From positions 46,550,029 through 46,614,028 of the forward strand of contig OZ026834.1 of NCBI GenBank assembly GCA_964023205.1: DNA of 64,000 nt, in the 5' to 3' direction. The translations under genes and the position numbers were made by a program. Source of the DNA: Lutraria lutraria (taxonomy: Eukaryota; Mollusca; Bivalvia; Venerida; Mactridae). Positions 37,701-49,187 of this stretch are shown in pieces (the stretch's first letter is position 1; each line of letters starts with the position of its first letter). Below the pieces are notes generated by a model. It was not told the origin of the DNA. It searched no databases and saw nothing but the letters and a program-made list of their open reading frames with translations.

Positions 37701-40700
37701 TACTCATGGAAACTGAACTTACGTTGACTTGCAATGCAACATGGAACGGGAACTAGTTTAAGGTGAATGTAGAAAAACTTAAAATCCATGTGCGCCGGCG
37801 AGTGACGGCTATGGAATGCTGTACTTGCAAAATAATCTGACAATTCATGTATTCGTCTAACACCACATCGTCTGTAAAGGATTCAATATCAAACGATCTT
37901 AATAGACAAAAACAAACGTGTAATTGATGAGGGAATTCAATGACAATTCAATCGTCTTAATATAGATCTGTCGACTAGAGTTACAGAAAAAGAGGAACGT
38001 GAGACAAAAATTCGAAAAAGTACTTACGTAATTATATTTCAAGTCCTCGTGTAAATAATCGATTCCTGTAATTGAATATTTCACGATTTAGGTAAAAGAC
38101 ACACTCGTGTTATAGAGCTTATACAAGTCAGCTTTATTCGGCTTTTAAAACGAACCAGAATTATATTTGGTGAAAAATGTAGTCAGTATTTGTAATCGTT
38201 TTGCGTTTTATATTGACGCAAGAGAATTATAAAGTATATTTTATTTTTGGTAATAAAACAATTCATCTGGAAATTTTCTGATTTTTATATTTTATGCTGC
38301 GGGTGAATTTCTTTAGCACCATAAAGATGTGTGTAATAATGCAATACAAACCATCATCCATTATAGCTGTTGTTACTCCTTTCCCTGTGAAACCCATACC
38401 CCAGGCTGCTTCCACGTTCAAATCCAGCCCCTTCACTCCCCCAGATTGTCCGCGATTTTTCTGAAAACAGAAAATTGTTACACATCTTAAGTAAACAATA
38501 CGTACATCTCGTCAATTATTGATACCTTTTGTAAGAAGGTCTCGATCCCATGTTAACCTGCATGTTAACTTGCATGGAGTATTCTCTGTGCTTTACCAGT
38601 TAACTGTCTAAGCGAACTCATGTATCTCATCAAGACTCGGTATTTAGAGCAGCGCTACTTTCGTCAAGCGTTATTTCAAAATCGTCAGTTTCAATTTTTA
38701 AGTTTATGATCAATCGTGCAATCGTAGTCTTGTCTTGTCACGACGTGACTAACATGTTTGTTGTCACGTGATAAAATAAAATATATATTTGCCTTATGTT
38801 TGTAACAAGATACTTGTATGTATGAATATGTTTTGTTCTGTCTTGTGTATTTTAGAGTACATTTTACCGTCTGGTAGGAAACTGATAAAATCCAACACAG
38901 AACGGAACTGAACTGAACGGAAATCAACGCCCTTATATACATCGTGGATATAAAGAAAATATTTTAATACAAAATAACGCAATATCTTATTTCATTTATA
39001 TCATGTAAGTTATTGCTTTGGGCAGCCTCAGTCTGTCTAGAACCAAACTTAAGACTTACATTTAATCTTCACTTGTTGTTCATATTTAAAAACTCTTACC
39101 TTGGAATCTCTTCTTTAAAAAATAAAATGAAGGCAGACGAAGCTGAAGTTAACGTCATTTTATTTGTAACAAATGTCTTGTCTTAAATAGGTTAGGTCGA
39201 AACTGAACTCCCTTGAAATTGTAAATGTGAATGTAAATCGCTTCACAGACAGAAAATTGAATTATTTAAGTATCGTGCCAGGCTTTAGATTTGTGATTGA
39301 TGTTCTTGGCATTATTGTGACGAGAATGACATTAAATGATTCTGACAAGACTTGGAACATGGTACAGGTTAAGATAAGATTTATTTTGGCATAAGCTACA
39401 TGGTCAATATAACAACATGTAGTGAAACATAACGTTACACAAACATGAATATAATCACCATGAAATGCACACCCATACCAGGGATAACACAAAAAGGATA
39501 AACCCTTATTTCAATTGTGGTCCCTTATAATTTAATCTGTGTTTTATGGGTTCTAAGACGGCTGGTGATTAACTCTAGTGTCGTAAGCTACTATTCACAC
39601 CTACTTCATGTGTGTTAAAAACGCGACTCACTCGTCTACATGATCAACTAGGAGTAGGATCTTCTAGCAGAAGACTAATAGCTACCCAGACGGTGGTTAA
39701 AATTTAAATTACCTTCTATGGCTGTCACCAGCCAAATCTATTCCGAAACTTGCTAGTAGTTTTAAACGAATCGAATCTTATATGCCAGTTTCTTCAAATT
39801 ATAACTGGTTTCAGATATAAGCCAGCTACATAAGATTTAGTAATAATGTCCCGACATAAGAAGATTTTCTGTGAAGGAAGTATTTAAGACGACAAGGGCC
39901 GTAAACAGTGAAACCTCTCCAAAACAACACCCTTTGGGAGCAGCAAAAGTATGTTGTTGTGACGTTGTTGCTCTAGAGAGGTTGTACTGCAATACGACCA
40001 ACATAATTATGCACATAAAACTATTAAAATAGACAAGTAAACAGATTCATTCTTATACAAGTACAGTTCATTATGTATCTGCTGAAGTATTAGAACACTC
40101 ACCAAAAACCATTCTTTGTCAAATAAGGGATCAGTTGGGTCCTTTCCAATAACAACATCCTTCTCGTCATTAAGAATTTGATCAATATCTGGATTGTTAA
40201 CACGTAGATCGGAAAGTAGCACACCTTTTAGAGGTTTGTAACCTCGCTTTGATCGTACGAAGCCAGTTTGTTGTACCGCTCGCTTAACCTGAAACGATGG
40301 AAAATAAGATCAATGAAGCCTTTGTCCAATATAATAGAATACAGACAATGGCACGATAGCACACTAAATCTTAAGCAAAAAGTAACGTGGCATTTGGACT
40401 GTGAATATGTTGCGCATCGCGTGACAAGAACATAATTACTAAACTCATTTCAAAGTAATAATTGCAACTACGTTAGCTGCTGTTTTTTTGGAACACACTA
40501 ATGTTGTTTGTTTGTTATTTAGCTAAGATTATGGATGAAATGTTTATACAGGAAGTCAATGAAATTTAAACGACTACTGCATTCTAGCTTTTTTCATTTG
40601 TTATTCTGAACTGCACGCATGTCACCGTAAGGTATCTTATTTTATGTGGTAGATCTACAAAAACGATGAAAGTCGAATCGCGAAGTTTAGATTAAATAAA

Positions 40701-41275
40701 AGAATAGCAAAGTCTACAGTCAGAAGTCTAAACCATTGATATTTTATTTAACATTGTAATATATAGAAATAATGCAATAACCAACTAATATAAGGGAACT
40801 TATGGGTGTGGTTACAGTAATGTATATTATAGTACGATGTGATAATAAGCCGTCCAGCAAGTCCATAAACCCACAAGTGGACATTGATCATTGGCTTCCC
40901 CACTCGAGTGTTACAAAAATACACATATCATTGATAATAATCTTCATTCTGTTCGCTGAGAAATGTTATGTTCAACTAAGCAAAATGGAGAAAATGACAT
41001 TGTTTGAATTCATAAGTTCTAATTTACCAATTGCATCACGGCGTTTGGAAATACAACGTCACACCAAAAGTCCGTCTTATCGTCAAATTGGTCCTCATTT
41101 AAATTATTACTATTAGGTTATTTATTTAAGGCTCATACACATTACATGTAGACTTAGAATGAATACTTACTAAGGGGTGGGATTTAAGTTTTCTTGTATG
41201 GTGTATACTGCGACGAAATCTTGATTTAGGAACCGCATTGTGGACAAAATGGAACTCTGTATCAGAACCTAGAAT
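25749..41275 (-). CDS. PCSK2: Proprotein convertase subtilisin/kexin type 2-like (PC2), 5' partial, twelve exons
   Basis: Seen: minus-strand exons 41275-41171, 40288-40103, 38460-38352, 38065-38028, 37655-37579, 37162-37074, 36479-36304, 34841-34626, 29301-29201, 27524-27291, 26550-26386 and 26040-25749 splice in constant phase to 595 residues plus TAA. Order: prodomain end ([19 protein letters not shown]), cleavage site VRSKR|GY, catalytic Asp (IMDDGID, codon 38358-38356), His (SHGTRCAGE, 37161-37159), oxyanion Asp (WASGDGG, 34799-34797), Ser ([11 protein letters not shown], 29253-29251), then the P domain and a short charged tail. Asp instead of Asn at the oxyanion hole is the PC2 hallmark. 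Known: PC2 cuts neuropeptide and prohormone precursors at dibasic sites in dense-core granules, aided by 7B2. Odd: the P-domain RGD is RGN, and the segment between cleavage site and DPLF is about 24 residues longer than in vertebrates. The signal-peptide exon was not found and lies upstream of 41275, possibly outside the window. Confidence 0.95.
26050..26225. repeat. Intronic tandem repeat, AATGAATATTCATAAA units
   Basis: Four AATGAATATTCATAAA(A/G) units occur, two of them within a roughly 50-bp period that includes ATTCTTACAATAGAAAATTA. The block lies just upstream of the last exon of the PC2-like gene. Confidence 0.75.
26878..27155. repeat. Intronic repeat rich in TTCCCAAT motifs
   Basis: Five TTCCCAAT/TCCCCAAT motifs occur, bordered by TCGGTCACATTCCCAATGG and CCCAATGGGTCATATTCCC, which read as partly inverted ends (CCCATTGGGA). 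It resembles an interspersed element inside the intron between the two P-domain-side exons. The boundaries are estimates. Confidence 0.4.
29003..29168 (+). mobile_element. ACAGTA-ended element, family ii, intronic
   Basis: The left end is degraded (AGCAGCATTATAGGCCACC) and the right end is CAGGTTTAACTGTAA. The interior has CCTCCGAATAAAGGCCATTC and CTGTCAATAAAGGCCACA. It lies in the intron just downstream of the catalytic-Ser exon of the PC2-like gene. Confidence 0.6.
30583..30792 (+). mobile_element. ACAGTA-ended element, family iv, intronic
   Basis: The left end is TACTGTATTTTCATTTATTT and the right end is ATGATTCCACAGTA. The interior matches 21354-21556 and, in reverse orientation, 9799-10010. 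It contains an internal inverted theme TTCGTGG..CCACGAA. Confidence 0.75.
32535..32858 (+). mobile_element. TTAA-flanked MITE, copy 1 (324 bp), intronic
   Basis: TTAA at 32531-32534 and 32859-32862 flank ends that are inverted (AGTCCCATTTAATTTAGC / AGGCTCATTAGCTTTTTG). Nearly the whole length aligns in direct orientation with 51619-51949, for example ATTCCGAAATTTTCTTTTT and the AAATAAAATATATTTCTT block. TTAA duplication is typical of piggyBac-type insertion. Confidence 0.72.
37665..37835 (+). repeat. Dispersed repeat copy (GGAACGGGAACTAGTTTAA), intronic
   Basis: GAAACTGAACTTACGTTGAC, then CAACATGGAACGGGAACTAG, and later GCGAGTGACGGCTATGGAA, align with 46608-46775 in the same orientation. It sits directly upstream (in gene sense) of the exon beginning NADASYDF. 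Opposite-strand frames here are shadows of this repeat. Confidence 0.68.
39905..39991 (+). mobile_element. ACAGTA-ended element, family i, 87-bp copy
   Basis: Ends are ACAGTGAAACCTCTCC and GAGAGGTTGTACTGCA. The core CAACACCCTTTGGGAGC..GTTGTTGCTCTAGAG folds back on itself. It is the shortest member of this family in the window. Confidence 0.62.
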
Positions 41276-41369
41276 CTGCAAGTATAAAATAATATATGAT
41301 TATATTATAGTCTATGCACGTGACTAATAAGGAAGGGTAAAATATTAAATAGCGACTAGTCCCAGCATA

Positions 41370-41695
41370 TACAGTAAAACCGCTGAAAACAGGACTCCCT
41401 GAAAACGGGACTCCCTGAAAACCGAAATTCCCTGAAAACGGGACTCCCTTAAAACGGGACTCCCTGAAAACGAGACTCCCTGAAAACAGGACTCCCTGAA
41501 AACCGGAATTCACTGAAAACAGGACTCCCCGAAAACAGGACTCTCTGAAAACTGGAATTCCGTGAAAATGGGACTACTTCCCAAGTCCCATTTTTCGGAT
41601 TTTTTTTTGTCAAAAGCATCGTGATAACGAAATTCTTAGAAAACAGGACTTTGGTCCAGTCCTGAGGGGGTCTGGTGTTGACGCATTGTACTGTA
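41370..41695 (+). mobile_element. ACAGTA-ended element, family iii, with 16-bp tandem units
   Basis: Ends are TACAGTAAAACCGCTGAAAA and GCATTGTACTGTA. About twelve units of (CC)CTGAAAACNGGACTCC run from 41381 to 41575. The interior also has AAGTCCCATTTTTCGGATT, as in 17013-17182. Minus-strand open frames across it (FSGSPVF, VPFSGS repeats) are by-products of the tandem units. It lies about 100 bp upstream of the first recognised PC2 exon. Confidence 0.75.
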
Positions 41696-42927
41696 TATAT
41701 AACTGTCAGGAACGTTCTCAAAGTGAGTGAAAAATAGTAGAAATTAATTCAAGGAAAATCTTCCTTCGATGAAATCATTTTTCTTTCCTGCACCATTGAC
41801 CCAACTAGCAATTACCGATTGTAGAACGAACAAAACAGACCAGATACAAAACAAACACTACACATACGATGCCTGGGGTCAGTCTTAGTGATTCGATCAC
41901 GTTAAGTGGATGTTTCGCATATTTAATGATGTTACCTAGAACCAGTCTATCACATAACCGACTCGCAAGTTATTTACAAGCCTGCGTATCGGGTGATTAA
42001 ACAAATGTAGAAATAGCTTGATATAAGAGACTGGTTTTGAATTATTCATAACATTGTAACAACACTTTGTAACTTTGTCACCATATATTATTTTATTTTG
42101 TGCGAAATGTGCTTGTTGCCATCGCAACCGGACACAAAACTGAATTTCTTTGTCCGCGTGTTAAAATCCTATTCAGTAAGTGTCCAACAAATGTCGTAGC
42201 GGAAACAGCTGTCTTGGTTAGCCTTCTAGCATTCGAGAATATTAACCAAGCATCTTACTCGCAATGACCATGCCAGTCGGCGTATGACGCAAATGATTAA
42301 CGTGGACTGAGTCTGACATTAATATCTGTCTCATAATTTTCTGTAAATGACAAACGTGAAATTGATGCACGGAATATGTGGATTCTATTGGGTTCATAAA
42401 AGGTTCATTAAAGGTTCAGAAAGAATTTGCATGCGCTTATAGATACGATCCTCGAAGGAATATCGCCCACTTCTACGTCTAGTTCTTTGAAACATGAATT
42501 CTTAATGATGGTTTTGTTAGAACAACAGAACACAGAATCCATTACTGGTGTTACTGATTACTATAAGATTTCAACTGAACGCCTGAATCCAAAGCGATCA
42601 AACAAAACAAAAACAACATCAACAAAAACCTTCAACAAAGAGCCAGCCCATAATAAGCACCTTCTGTGACTGATTTTAAGAACAGCCATGTGTTTCTTTA
42701 AGGAAATAATATGAATATGGTCTTCTGGATAATAGTATGTTGTGTTTTTGATATTTCCTCTCTGTTCTCGTGTGGACCGTAATCTCGGGAGTTAACAAAT
42801 ATATCACCCACACAGTGTTTGCTTTTCCGGTCAAACCTTGATTATTTGCCTATTTATGGATACAAACTAACCACCATGCGGGCTGTTATATGATTAAGTA
42901 GAGATTATCGATCACATTGGATCTATA

Positions 42928-43311
42928 GCCAGTATCAGTGTGGGGAATCCACGTGACCTAGTGACGTCACAATGTTATCGTTACAAGCGCATTTTTTGTC
43001 AATTAAACTAGGAAAACATCACGTAAGTTCAGATTTTGTCACTGTAGGCTCTCTACTTTTTTGCTTTTCTTGTCCAAACCGTTTGACAGTGTTATGAAAA
43101 TGAACGTTATTTTTACAAGAAAAGTAAAAAAGTAGAGGGCCTTCAGGACCAGAGGTAGCCCTTTATGTAAGGAGTTGCAACAGTTATGTGACTTTAGAAG
43201 AAAACGAAAAATAATGCACGTGATGTTTTCCTAGTTCGAATGACAGAAAATGCGCTTGTAACGATAACATTGTGACACCACTAGGTCACGTGGATTCCCC
43301 ACACTGACGGC
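42928..43311. mobile_element. 384-bp inverted-repeat MITE, TA-flanked
   Basis: The left arm CAGTGTGGGGAATCCACGTG and about 75 further bases are mirrored by the right arm ending in CACGTGGATTCCCCACACTG. Shared internal blocks are GACGTCACAATGTTATCGTT and TAGGAAAACATCACGT. A second inner pair (TCTCTACTTTTTTGCTTTTC / GAAAAGTAAAAAAGTAGAG) forms the loop base. If GCC/GGC outer bases are counted, TA lies at both borders. Confidence 0.75.
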
Positions 43312-46300
43312 TAAGCCAAGATAAAGGGTAACTCCTCAGTCTCACATATGGTAATTTTCAGACCCCATCAGATTGCAATAATTGTTATTGTATTATAAAG
43401 ATACATTCATTGGGTACAAAAATCCAAATGGATTTCGATGTGTCAGGTAAAATAAAAAAGTTATGTATGGTTATATAGGTGTACCCATTGGGGCCTACGG
43501 ACTCTACATGGTAATGCATAACACCACAAGAAAATCTAGAAAGAAGTGTTTAACTTATAAATATTCGATTCTAATGTTAAATATACATGTATTAATAAGA
43601 TACAAAGAGAATTCACTCTTGTTTTCATTGTTGACAACATTTACCAAGGTCAATCGTACAAGTACCCTAAAAATACTCAGGGGGTGTAATGTTTCAATTT
43701 ACATTCCGAAGAGAAAAGAAGAAAAAAATCTCAATTGGTCACTTGATTTTATTATTGAATACATGCGACACAGGTTTTATAAGTTTAAAATGAATTATTT
43801 AGAGGTATTTTGCCTCTGGAGAAAAATGAAAAGCAATTTTTGGAACAGGGCTACGGACTCTACATACTGGATAGGTGGTATTTAATTGATTCAAAAATGT
43901 AATTCACTGAAATTGACACGTCAGCTAATTATGTTTAAAACATTTTATTCCATTTCTAACTTGTTTACATAGATTAATTATAGTAGGAAATGATTTTCTT
44001 TATTTTATTTGAGGAAACATGAAAAATGTACCAGTTCATTAATAGTATAAAATGTAAAACCAAGGTATGTTATGATTATTTTTGCTATTTCTAAGTTTAT
44101 ATAAAAACAATGAACATTTTACAAATAAGTGTTGTCTATATAATTATATATACAGGTCTTTGGTCAACATGTCATGTCTTGTTTTGGGAACTGTTGTTTA
44201 GGGGCAACAGACTCTACACCAAACAAACATCTTTTCCCATCCGGTGACAAAAGTCAATTGTTTGGTTCTAAGTAGTCTTTTCATTTAATAAAACAGCTTA
44301 CTTCAGTTTAATATTAACAGAACAAATGTAACTAGACAGACAGTTGTTTATTCATTTTTGCCATTGAAAACTGTTTCACTTTTGTCTTCACTGTCATCTA
44401 TTACTGCTATTACAAATGCACTTTGAGCAGCATCAACTTTTGCCTTGTGAAGATACTAGAGGTCACATTTTAGTTAGATTTTCACAAAACTGGGTTCGAA
44501 TGTTTGTATTGACAAAATCTTGGACAAGTTCAATAATGGATCATTAGGGGTCAAAAGGTCAAATTTCATGAAAACCTTGTGAACACTTTATCTTTAGGTC
44601 ACTGTTTTGATTGGATTTTCATGAAACTTATCAGAATGTTTGTCTTATTAATGTTATTTTGGACAAGTTTAATAATGGGTAATCTATGGTCAATAAATAG
44701 GTGACCAGGCAAATATTAGGAGAACCTTGTTAACACTGTAAATTTCACAGTTTCAATTGGACCTTCATCAAACATTGTCAATATGTTTGTCTTAATGATA
44801 CATAAGACAAGTTAGAACATTGGTTTTCTAGAGTCAAAAACTAGGTTACCAGGTCAAATCTGACGTAAGAACCTATAATGTTGGCGCTCTAAATGTCACA
44901 GTTCTGATTTGATCTTCACTAAACTTTGTCAGATGAGAATGATAGTTTTAATAATATGTACTAATATATAATGTAGGACAAGTTCGAACATGGGTCATCT
45001 GGGGTCAAACACTAGGTCACTAGGTCAAATCACAGAAAAACCTTTATAACAAGACTTCATGACACAGGCTCAACATAATGTTAAAATCAGTAACCTATGA
45101 TTGTCATGTGAGTAATAATGTTCCTCTTGTTCCAATATTGCCTATTTTTCAAGCATTTTCTATTCAATGCTTTTATTTCAGTATTGTTCCTGTAAATATT
45201 TACAGCCTCTGCTTGGGCTAGTGCATTTCTTGTGTTAACTCTCATACTTAATACCTACAATTTGTTTTGATTTTTCACATAATTTGAAAATGAATGGCAT
45301 TTGCCCAATGATAAAAATTACATCTTTTGTAAGTGTAGAGTCCGTAGGCCCAATGCAAGTAACTAAACTATGTGAGTGCATTAAATAATATATCTTATAA
45401 TGCATACTATGCACTATTTGTTCTATTCAGTGGATACAGGGCAGCATCAAAAGCATTTTGAATGTGGAAACTTCTAATGTATCTGATAGAATATGGAACA
45501 GAACTACATTTTATTTTTGAAAATTTCGTAATCTACTTACAATTTAACATTTTTTTCCATTGAATGAAAATACTTATTGACATTTAAAGTATTCAGATGA
45601 ATATATGTTTTAGAACCAATATGAAACTGTGAAGTTTTGCACTGAAACTGTATGAAAAAATAGGATTTCTAATAAAATATTTGGGGGGCTACGGACTCTA
45701 CAGGGCTACGGACAACAATGATCTGTTAATATTTTTTTTAAAGTTCTTCTCTTGTCTCAATTCTTTTTCTGCATTGAGTATATGGAATAAACTAAAAACA
45801 GAAAAGGTAACAAAACTGTGATAATGATTTTTATATTCAGCCAGTAAACATTTCAAAAGTGGGCTACGGACTCTACATAAAAATGACAATATTCAGTTGT
45901 TGTTTTATCAAAAAGAAAATGTTATCCTGTGAAAAACTTCCTGTGCATTTGAAAATTTATTAGTATCTCTTAATGTTCAAGTAGTTATACATGTGAAATA
46001 AAACATTAACAGTGTTTTAGAATCTGTCAAATTTGGCAAGGTAAAAATCTTACTCGCATAACGAAGGTACATGTTTACTCATTTATGATTATTTTCTTTA
46101 AAAAAGCTTTAATGTAAGTACTGTAAAAAGTAGTCTTTACCTGAACCCCATTCAAACTTGGAAAACACACCAAAATAAATGTAACAAACAAAAAATTTTC
46201 AAACCAACTGGTGAAAAAAACAACAAAAACTCTGTGAGACTCCAAAACAGTGTAAAAACAGCATTTTTTAGTTATATTTTCCCAAATAATTTGGTAAATG

Positions 46301-46455
46301 CTTATCGAACATGTATAAAAGTATACATCATTAGAAAGGTCTCGAACTCACCTGTTTGACAAAACTACTTATCATTCAATTTAAAGTGCAGTTTGCTAAA
46401 TATTTTGTCATAACATTGGCAAAATTGAAAGGTTCCATTTATCTTGGCCAAGCCG
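43307..46455. mobile_element. Possible 3.1-kb non-autonomous element with short inverted ends
   Basis: ACGGCTAAGCCAAGATAAAG at 43307 has an inverted partner at 46455 (read inward: ACGGCTTGGCCAAGATAAAT). Between them lie six or more copies of GGGCTACGGACTCTACA, in both orientations, and an array of about 150-bp units. The left end abuts the MITE at 42928-43311, so part of the end similarity may be coincidental. No transposase was recognised. Confidence 0.35.
44448..45053 (+). repeat. Tandem array, four units of about 150 bp
   Basis: Four diverged units share the order TTGGACAAGTTCAATAATGG, GGTCAAAxxCTAGGTCAC, AGGTCAAAT, AAAACCTTGTGAACACT and TTCATGAAACTT.TCAGAATG. The composition matches a repeat I recall as widespread in bivalve genomes. 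Confidence 0.7.
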
Positions 46456-46549
46456 TGAGTATTACAGTACAAAATAAAACAGTTGATATCACTGTTCGAA
46501 AAAAATCTTATTATACAATTCAAATTGAGTAAACTTTAAACATTATACA

Positions 46550-46905
46550 TTCAGTTTAACCTGTGTTAGCAGCCACCTCCGAATAAAGGCCACTTAAAGT
46601 AGTTCTTTTAGTCGAAGTACATAAAGAACTCAATGAAACTGAACTTACAAAGACTTGCATTGCGACATGGAACGGGAACTAGTTTAACAATTGCATGGCG
46701 GATGTAGATAAACATAGTACTTTGTTCCGCATAAAAATCATGCGCGCCGTGCGAGTGACGGTTATGGAAATCTGAACTATGATTCAGTTTCAACAAACCT
46801 TCATTTATCACTAGACCAAAATTACCTCTAAATAAAGGCCACCTGTCAATAAAGGCCATAATTTGTCTTTCCCATGGATGACCTTTGGTCAAAGGTTTGA
46901 CTGTA
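46550..46905 (+). mobile_element. ACAGTA-ended element, family ii, interrupted by another repeat
   Basis: Ends are TTCAGTTTAACCTGTG and GGTTTGACTGTATA. The left part has CCTCCGAATAAAGGCCACTT and the right part CTGTCAATAAAGGCCAT. A segment at 46608-46775 that matches 37665-37835 splits it, so insertion into an existing family ii copy is likely. Confidence 0.65.
46608..46775 (+). repeat. Dispersed repeat copy nested in a family ii element
   Basis: GAAACTGAACTTACAAAGAC, then GACATGGAACGGGAACTAGT and GCGAGTGACGGTTATGGAAA, match 37665-37835 in direct orientation. The minus-strand frame over it (VKLVPVPCRNAS) also resembles the frame over the other copy, as expected for a shared repeat. Confidence 0.65.
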
Positions 46906-47409
46906 TACATAATGAGATATACAAAATTTGTATCTCATTCAGATCCTATTTACATCTCATGAACAGAGGTATTCTATAAACATATCGATATATATCGTAT
47001 CGTATACACAGAATTATCGATAGTTTGTTATATCGGCACAGAATGAAATGCATGAACTGATCGATAGTTAACAACTTGTTGTAAGCAATAATTGAGCTTA
47101 CCATTGTGTTCAACAATTATTGATCGGATACACTACTTAATTAACATCCGCTCTGGAGACAACCAGCCATTATTATCTTCCCTGACCGGTGTCTGGTTAC
47201 TGTATACACACGAATAGCCAGTTCCGTGTCGAGCCAATCATTTCCCGTGAAATAAGCTTTTATCTAATTATTAGTAATATCATAATACGAAGGCTAACGA
47301 TTTTCTAATAATAAACTTCCAGTATTATTATAGTCACGGTAAAACTAGTATTTGCACGTACTTGATCAGCGTGAATAGAAACACGCAAATATTGAATTAT
47401 CTCGAGACA

Positions 47410-47595
47410 TTGAAGGCTGGCCCTTTATAAAGGGTCAAATGCGTAATTTATAAAGGGTCTTAGGTATAATTTGTTAAGGGTCACGGATGTATCTTATAAA
47501 GGTTCAAATCATAATTTATAAAGGGCCACATGTATACTTTGTAAAGGATCACAGATATTCAAAAAACGGTCAAATGCATAATTTATATTAGACCA
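47410..47595. repeat. Degenerate tandem repeat, TTTATAAAGGGTCA units
   Basis: About six imperfect units of roughly 30 bp are built on TAATTTATAAAGGGTCA(AATGC / CAGGTAT). Confidence 0.65.
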
Positions 47596-48779
47596 CAGGT
47601 AAAATTCCATTGTCCGAATGTGTTTACAAAATATAGATCAGAACGTTTATTTATAATTAGTTTTTTTAATGAACAAACATTTTATTTATAAACTTCGATT
47701 ATATTCTACCAAGACGACTCATTTAAAATATGCGCTCAAATCAATATTTTCAAGCAAGTAAAAAATCTTTGTTCGATGTGTTCATGCAATATTTAAGACC
47801 CACACAATTTAATTGAAAATATTTTTGTGGCAATTACTGTGATTAGTGAATTCTAAATTTACAAAAAAATAAACACAATTTTCTGAAATAAAAAAAATAA
47901 TTAATTAATTATCTCATTTGGTTCTTAAAGTACAATATCTGATAGTGTTTCATTATTCAAACTGACGTTACAGAATAATCGTAATTATTTTCTATGAGCC
48001 CAGAGCTAAATTGTAACATAAGATATGTTTTTACTTGACATTATAATATTGCCTATTAAGCTAGATCATAAGAAAGTATGCGATTATGTGGGTGTACATT
48101 TCTGCATTCTGCATTTCGTGAAAGCTGTCTAAATTTTCGTGAAAAAATGTTTTATTTTCATGACAAAAATGTCTATCCAAACATATGAACCAGAGACATG
48201 ATGCTTTTGAATATGATGGTTGGTGGAAACTGTGATTCAAAATATGTTTTAAATTTATGAAGAATTGTTTTATTTTCATGAAAATAGTTTATCGTAAAAT
48301 GGTTAGTGTTTCATTTAATGTCGGACAATCATATTATAATATGCAAACTTATTAAAATTTTCGTGAAAATATCTATGTTTTTATTAAATTTATAAGCTTA
48401 TGGGACTTTAACCTCCGAGTGTAATAGTTTCTGTTTGTTCTATAACAGAGGAATCCGGTGTGTTTTCCTCCCGTGCATACTTTATAGCAAGAAAAATGTT
48501 TCCGAAACTACTATCGTATTTTTTTCAATATCATTGAAATAAATGCTATTTATGGAACATAGACTAACACCTTAGTTTTCCCGCAGTCATGCTATGCACA
48601 CGTAGTAAAGTGACGTCACGCGCTCTACATATTTCAAGTTTACAAAAGCAAAAATCACAGTGAAATGAGTGTTTTCAGACGAAAAGGGGCTTGTTTCGAC
48701 GGTAATGATTATCATGGGATAATATCAGCAATTAAATGTTTTGCATATATTTTCTACAGCAAAAAGCTAGTGGGGTAAA

Positions 48780-48843
48780 ATAATGTTGTTGTGAAGTGAG
48801 GTTGTTGCTCAAGAGAGGGTCTCTTTAGAGAGGTTATACTGTT
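48780..48843 (+). repeat. Truncated family i element
   Basis: AATGTTGTTGTGAAGTGAGG, TTGTTGCTCAAGAGAGG and AGAGAGGTTATACTGTTG match the right half of family i copies. No left end was seen. Confidence 0.5.
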
Positions 48844-49187
48844 GTTACCTTGGAGTCTAATTAGCCATGGACGTACTTCTCTCTATGGAAACCATACCAG
48901 GCTAGAAATGTACATTATTAAGGCATTAGGAAAAGTAAAGCACATAAGTGCACGCGATGATGTAATTATATCATGTCGTGTTAATGTGATTCACACGATG
49001 TAGTGATATTAATGGTTGATTGCGCGATATCAATCACATGGCTAATAGAGATGCGTACACACAAATCAAACACGTCTGTAGTTTTTCACTTCAATATAAA
49101 GCAATACTTAAACATAAAACTTCTGCAGAAAAGTGTTCCTTGATGAACTATTCTTTCTTTTTAACGTTATATACATACATACATACC

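Noticed and set aside
41262..41721. Two minus-strand frames rich in FSGSPVF and VPFSG repeats
   Set aside because: These are translations of the 16-bp tandem units of the family iii element, not a protein gene.
43463..43885. 140-codon plus-strand frame
   Set aside because: It begins and ends within copies of the CTACGGACTCTACA motif and has AT-rich, Lys/Ile/Tyr-heavy composition without a domain; probably a chance frame inside a repeat-rich element.
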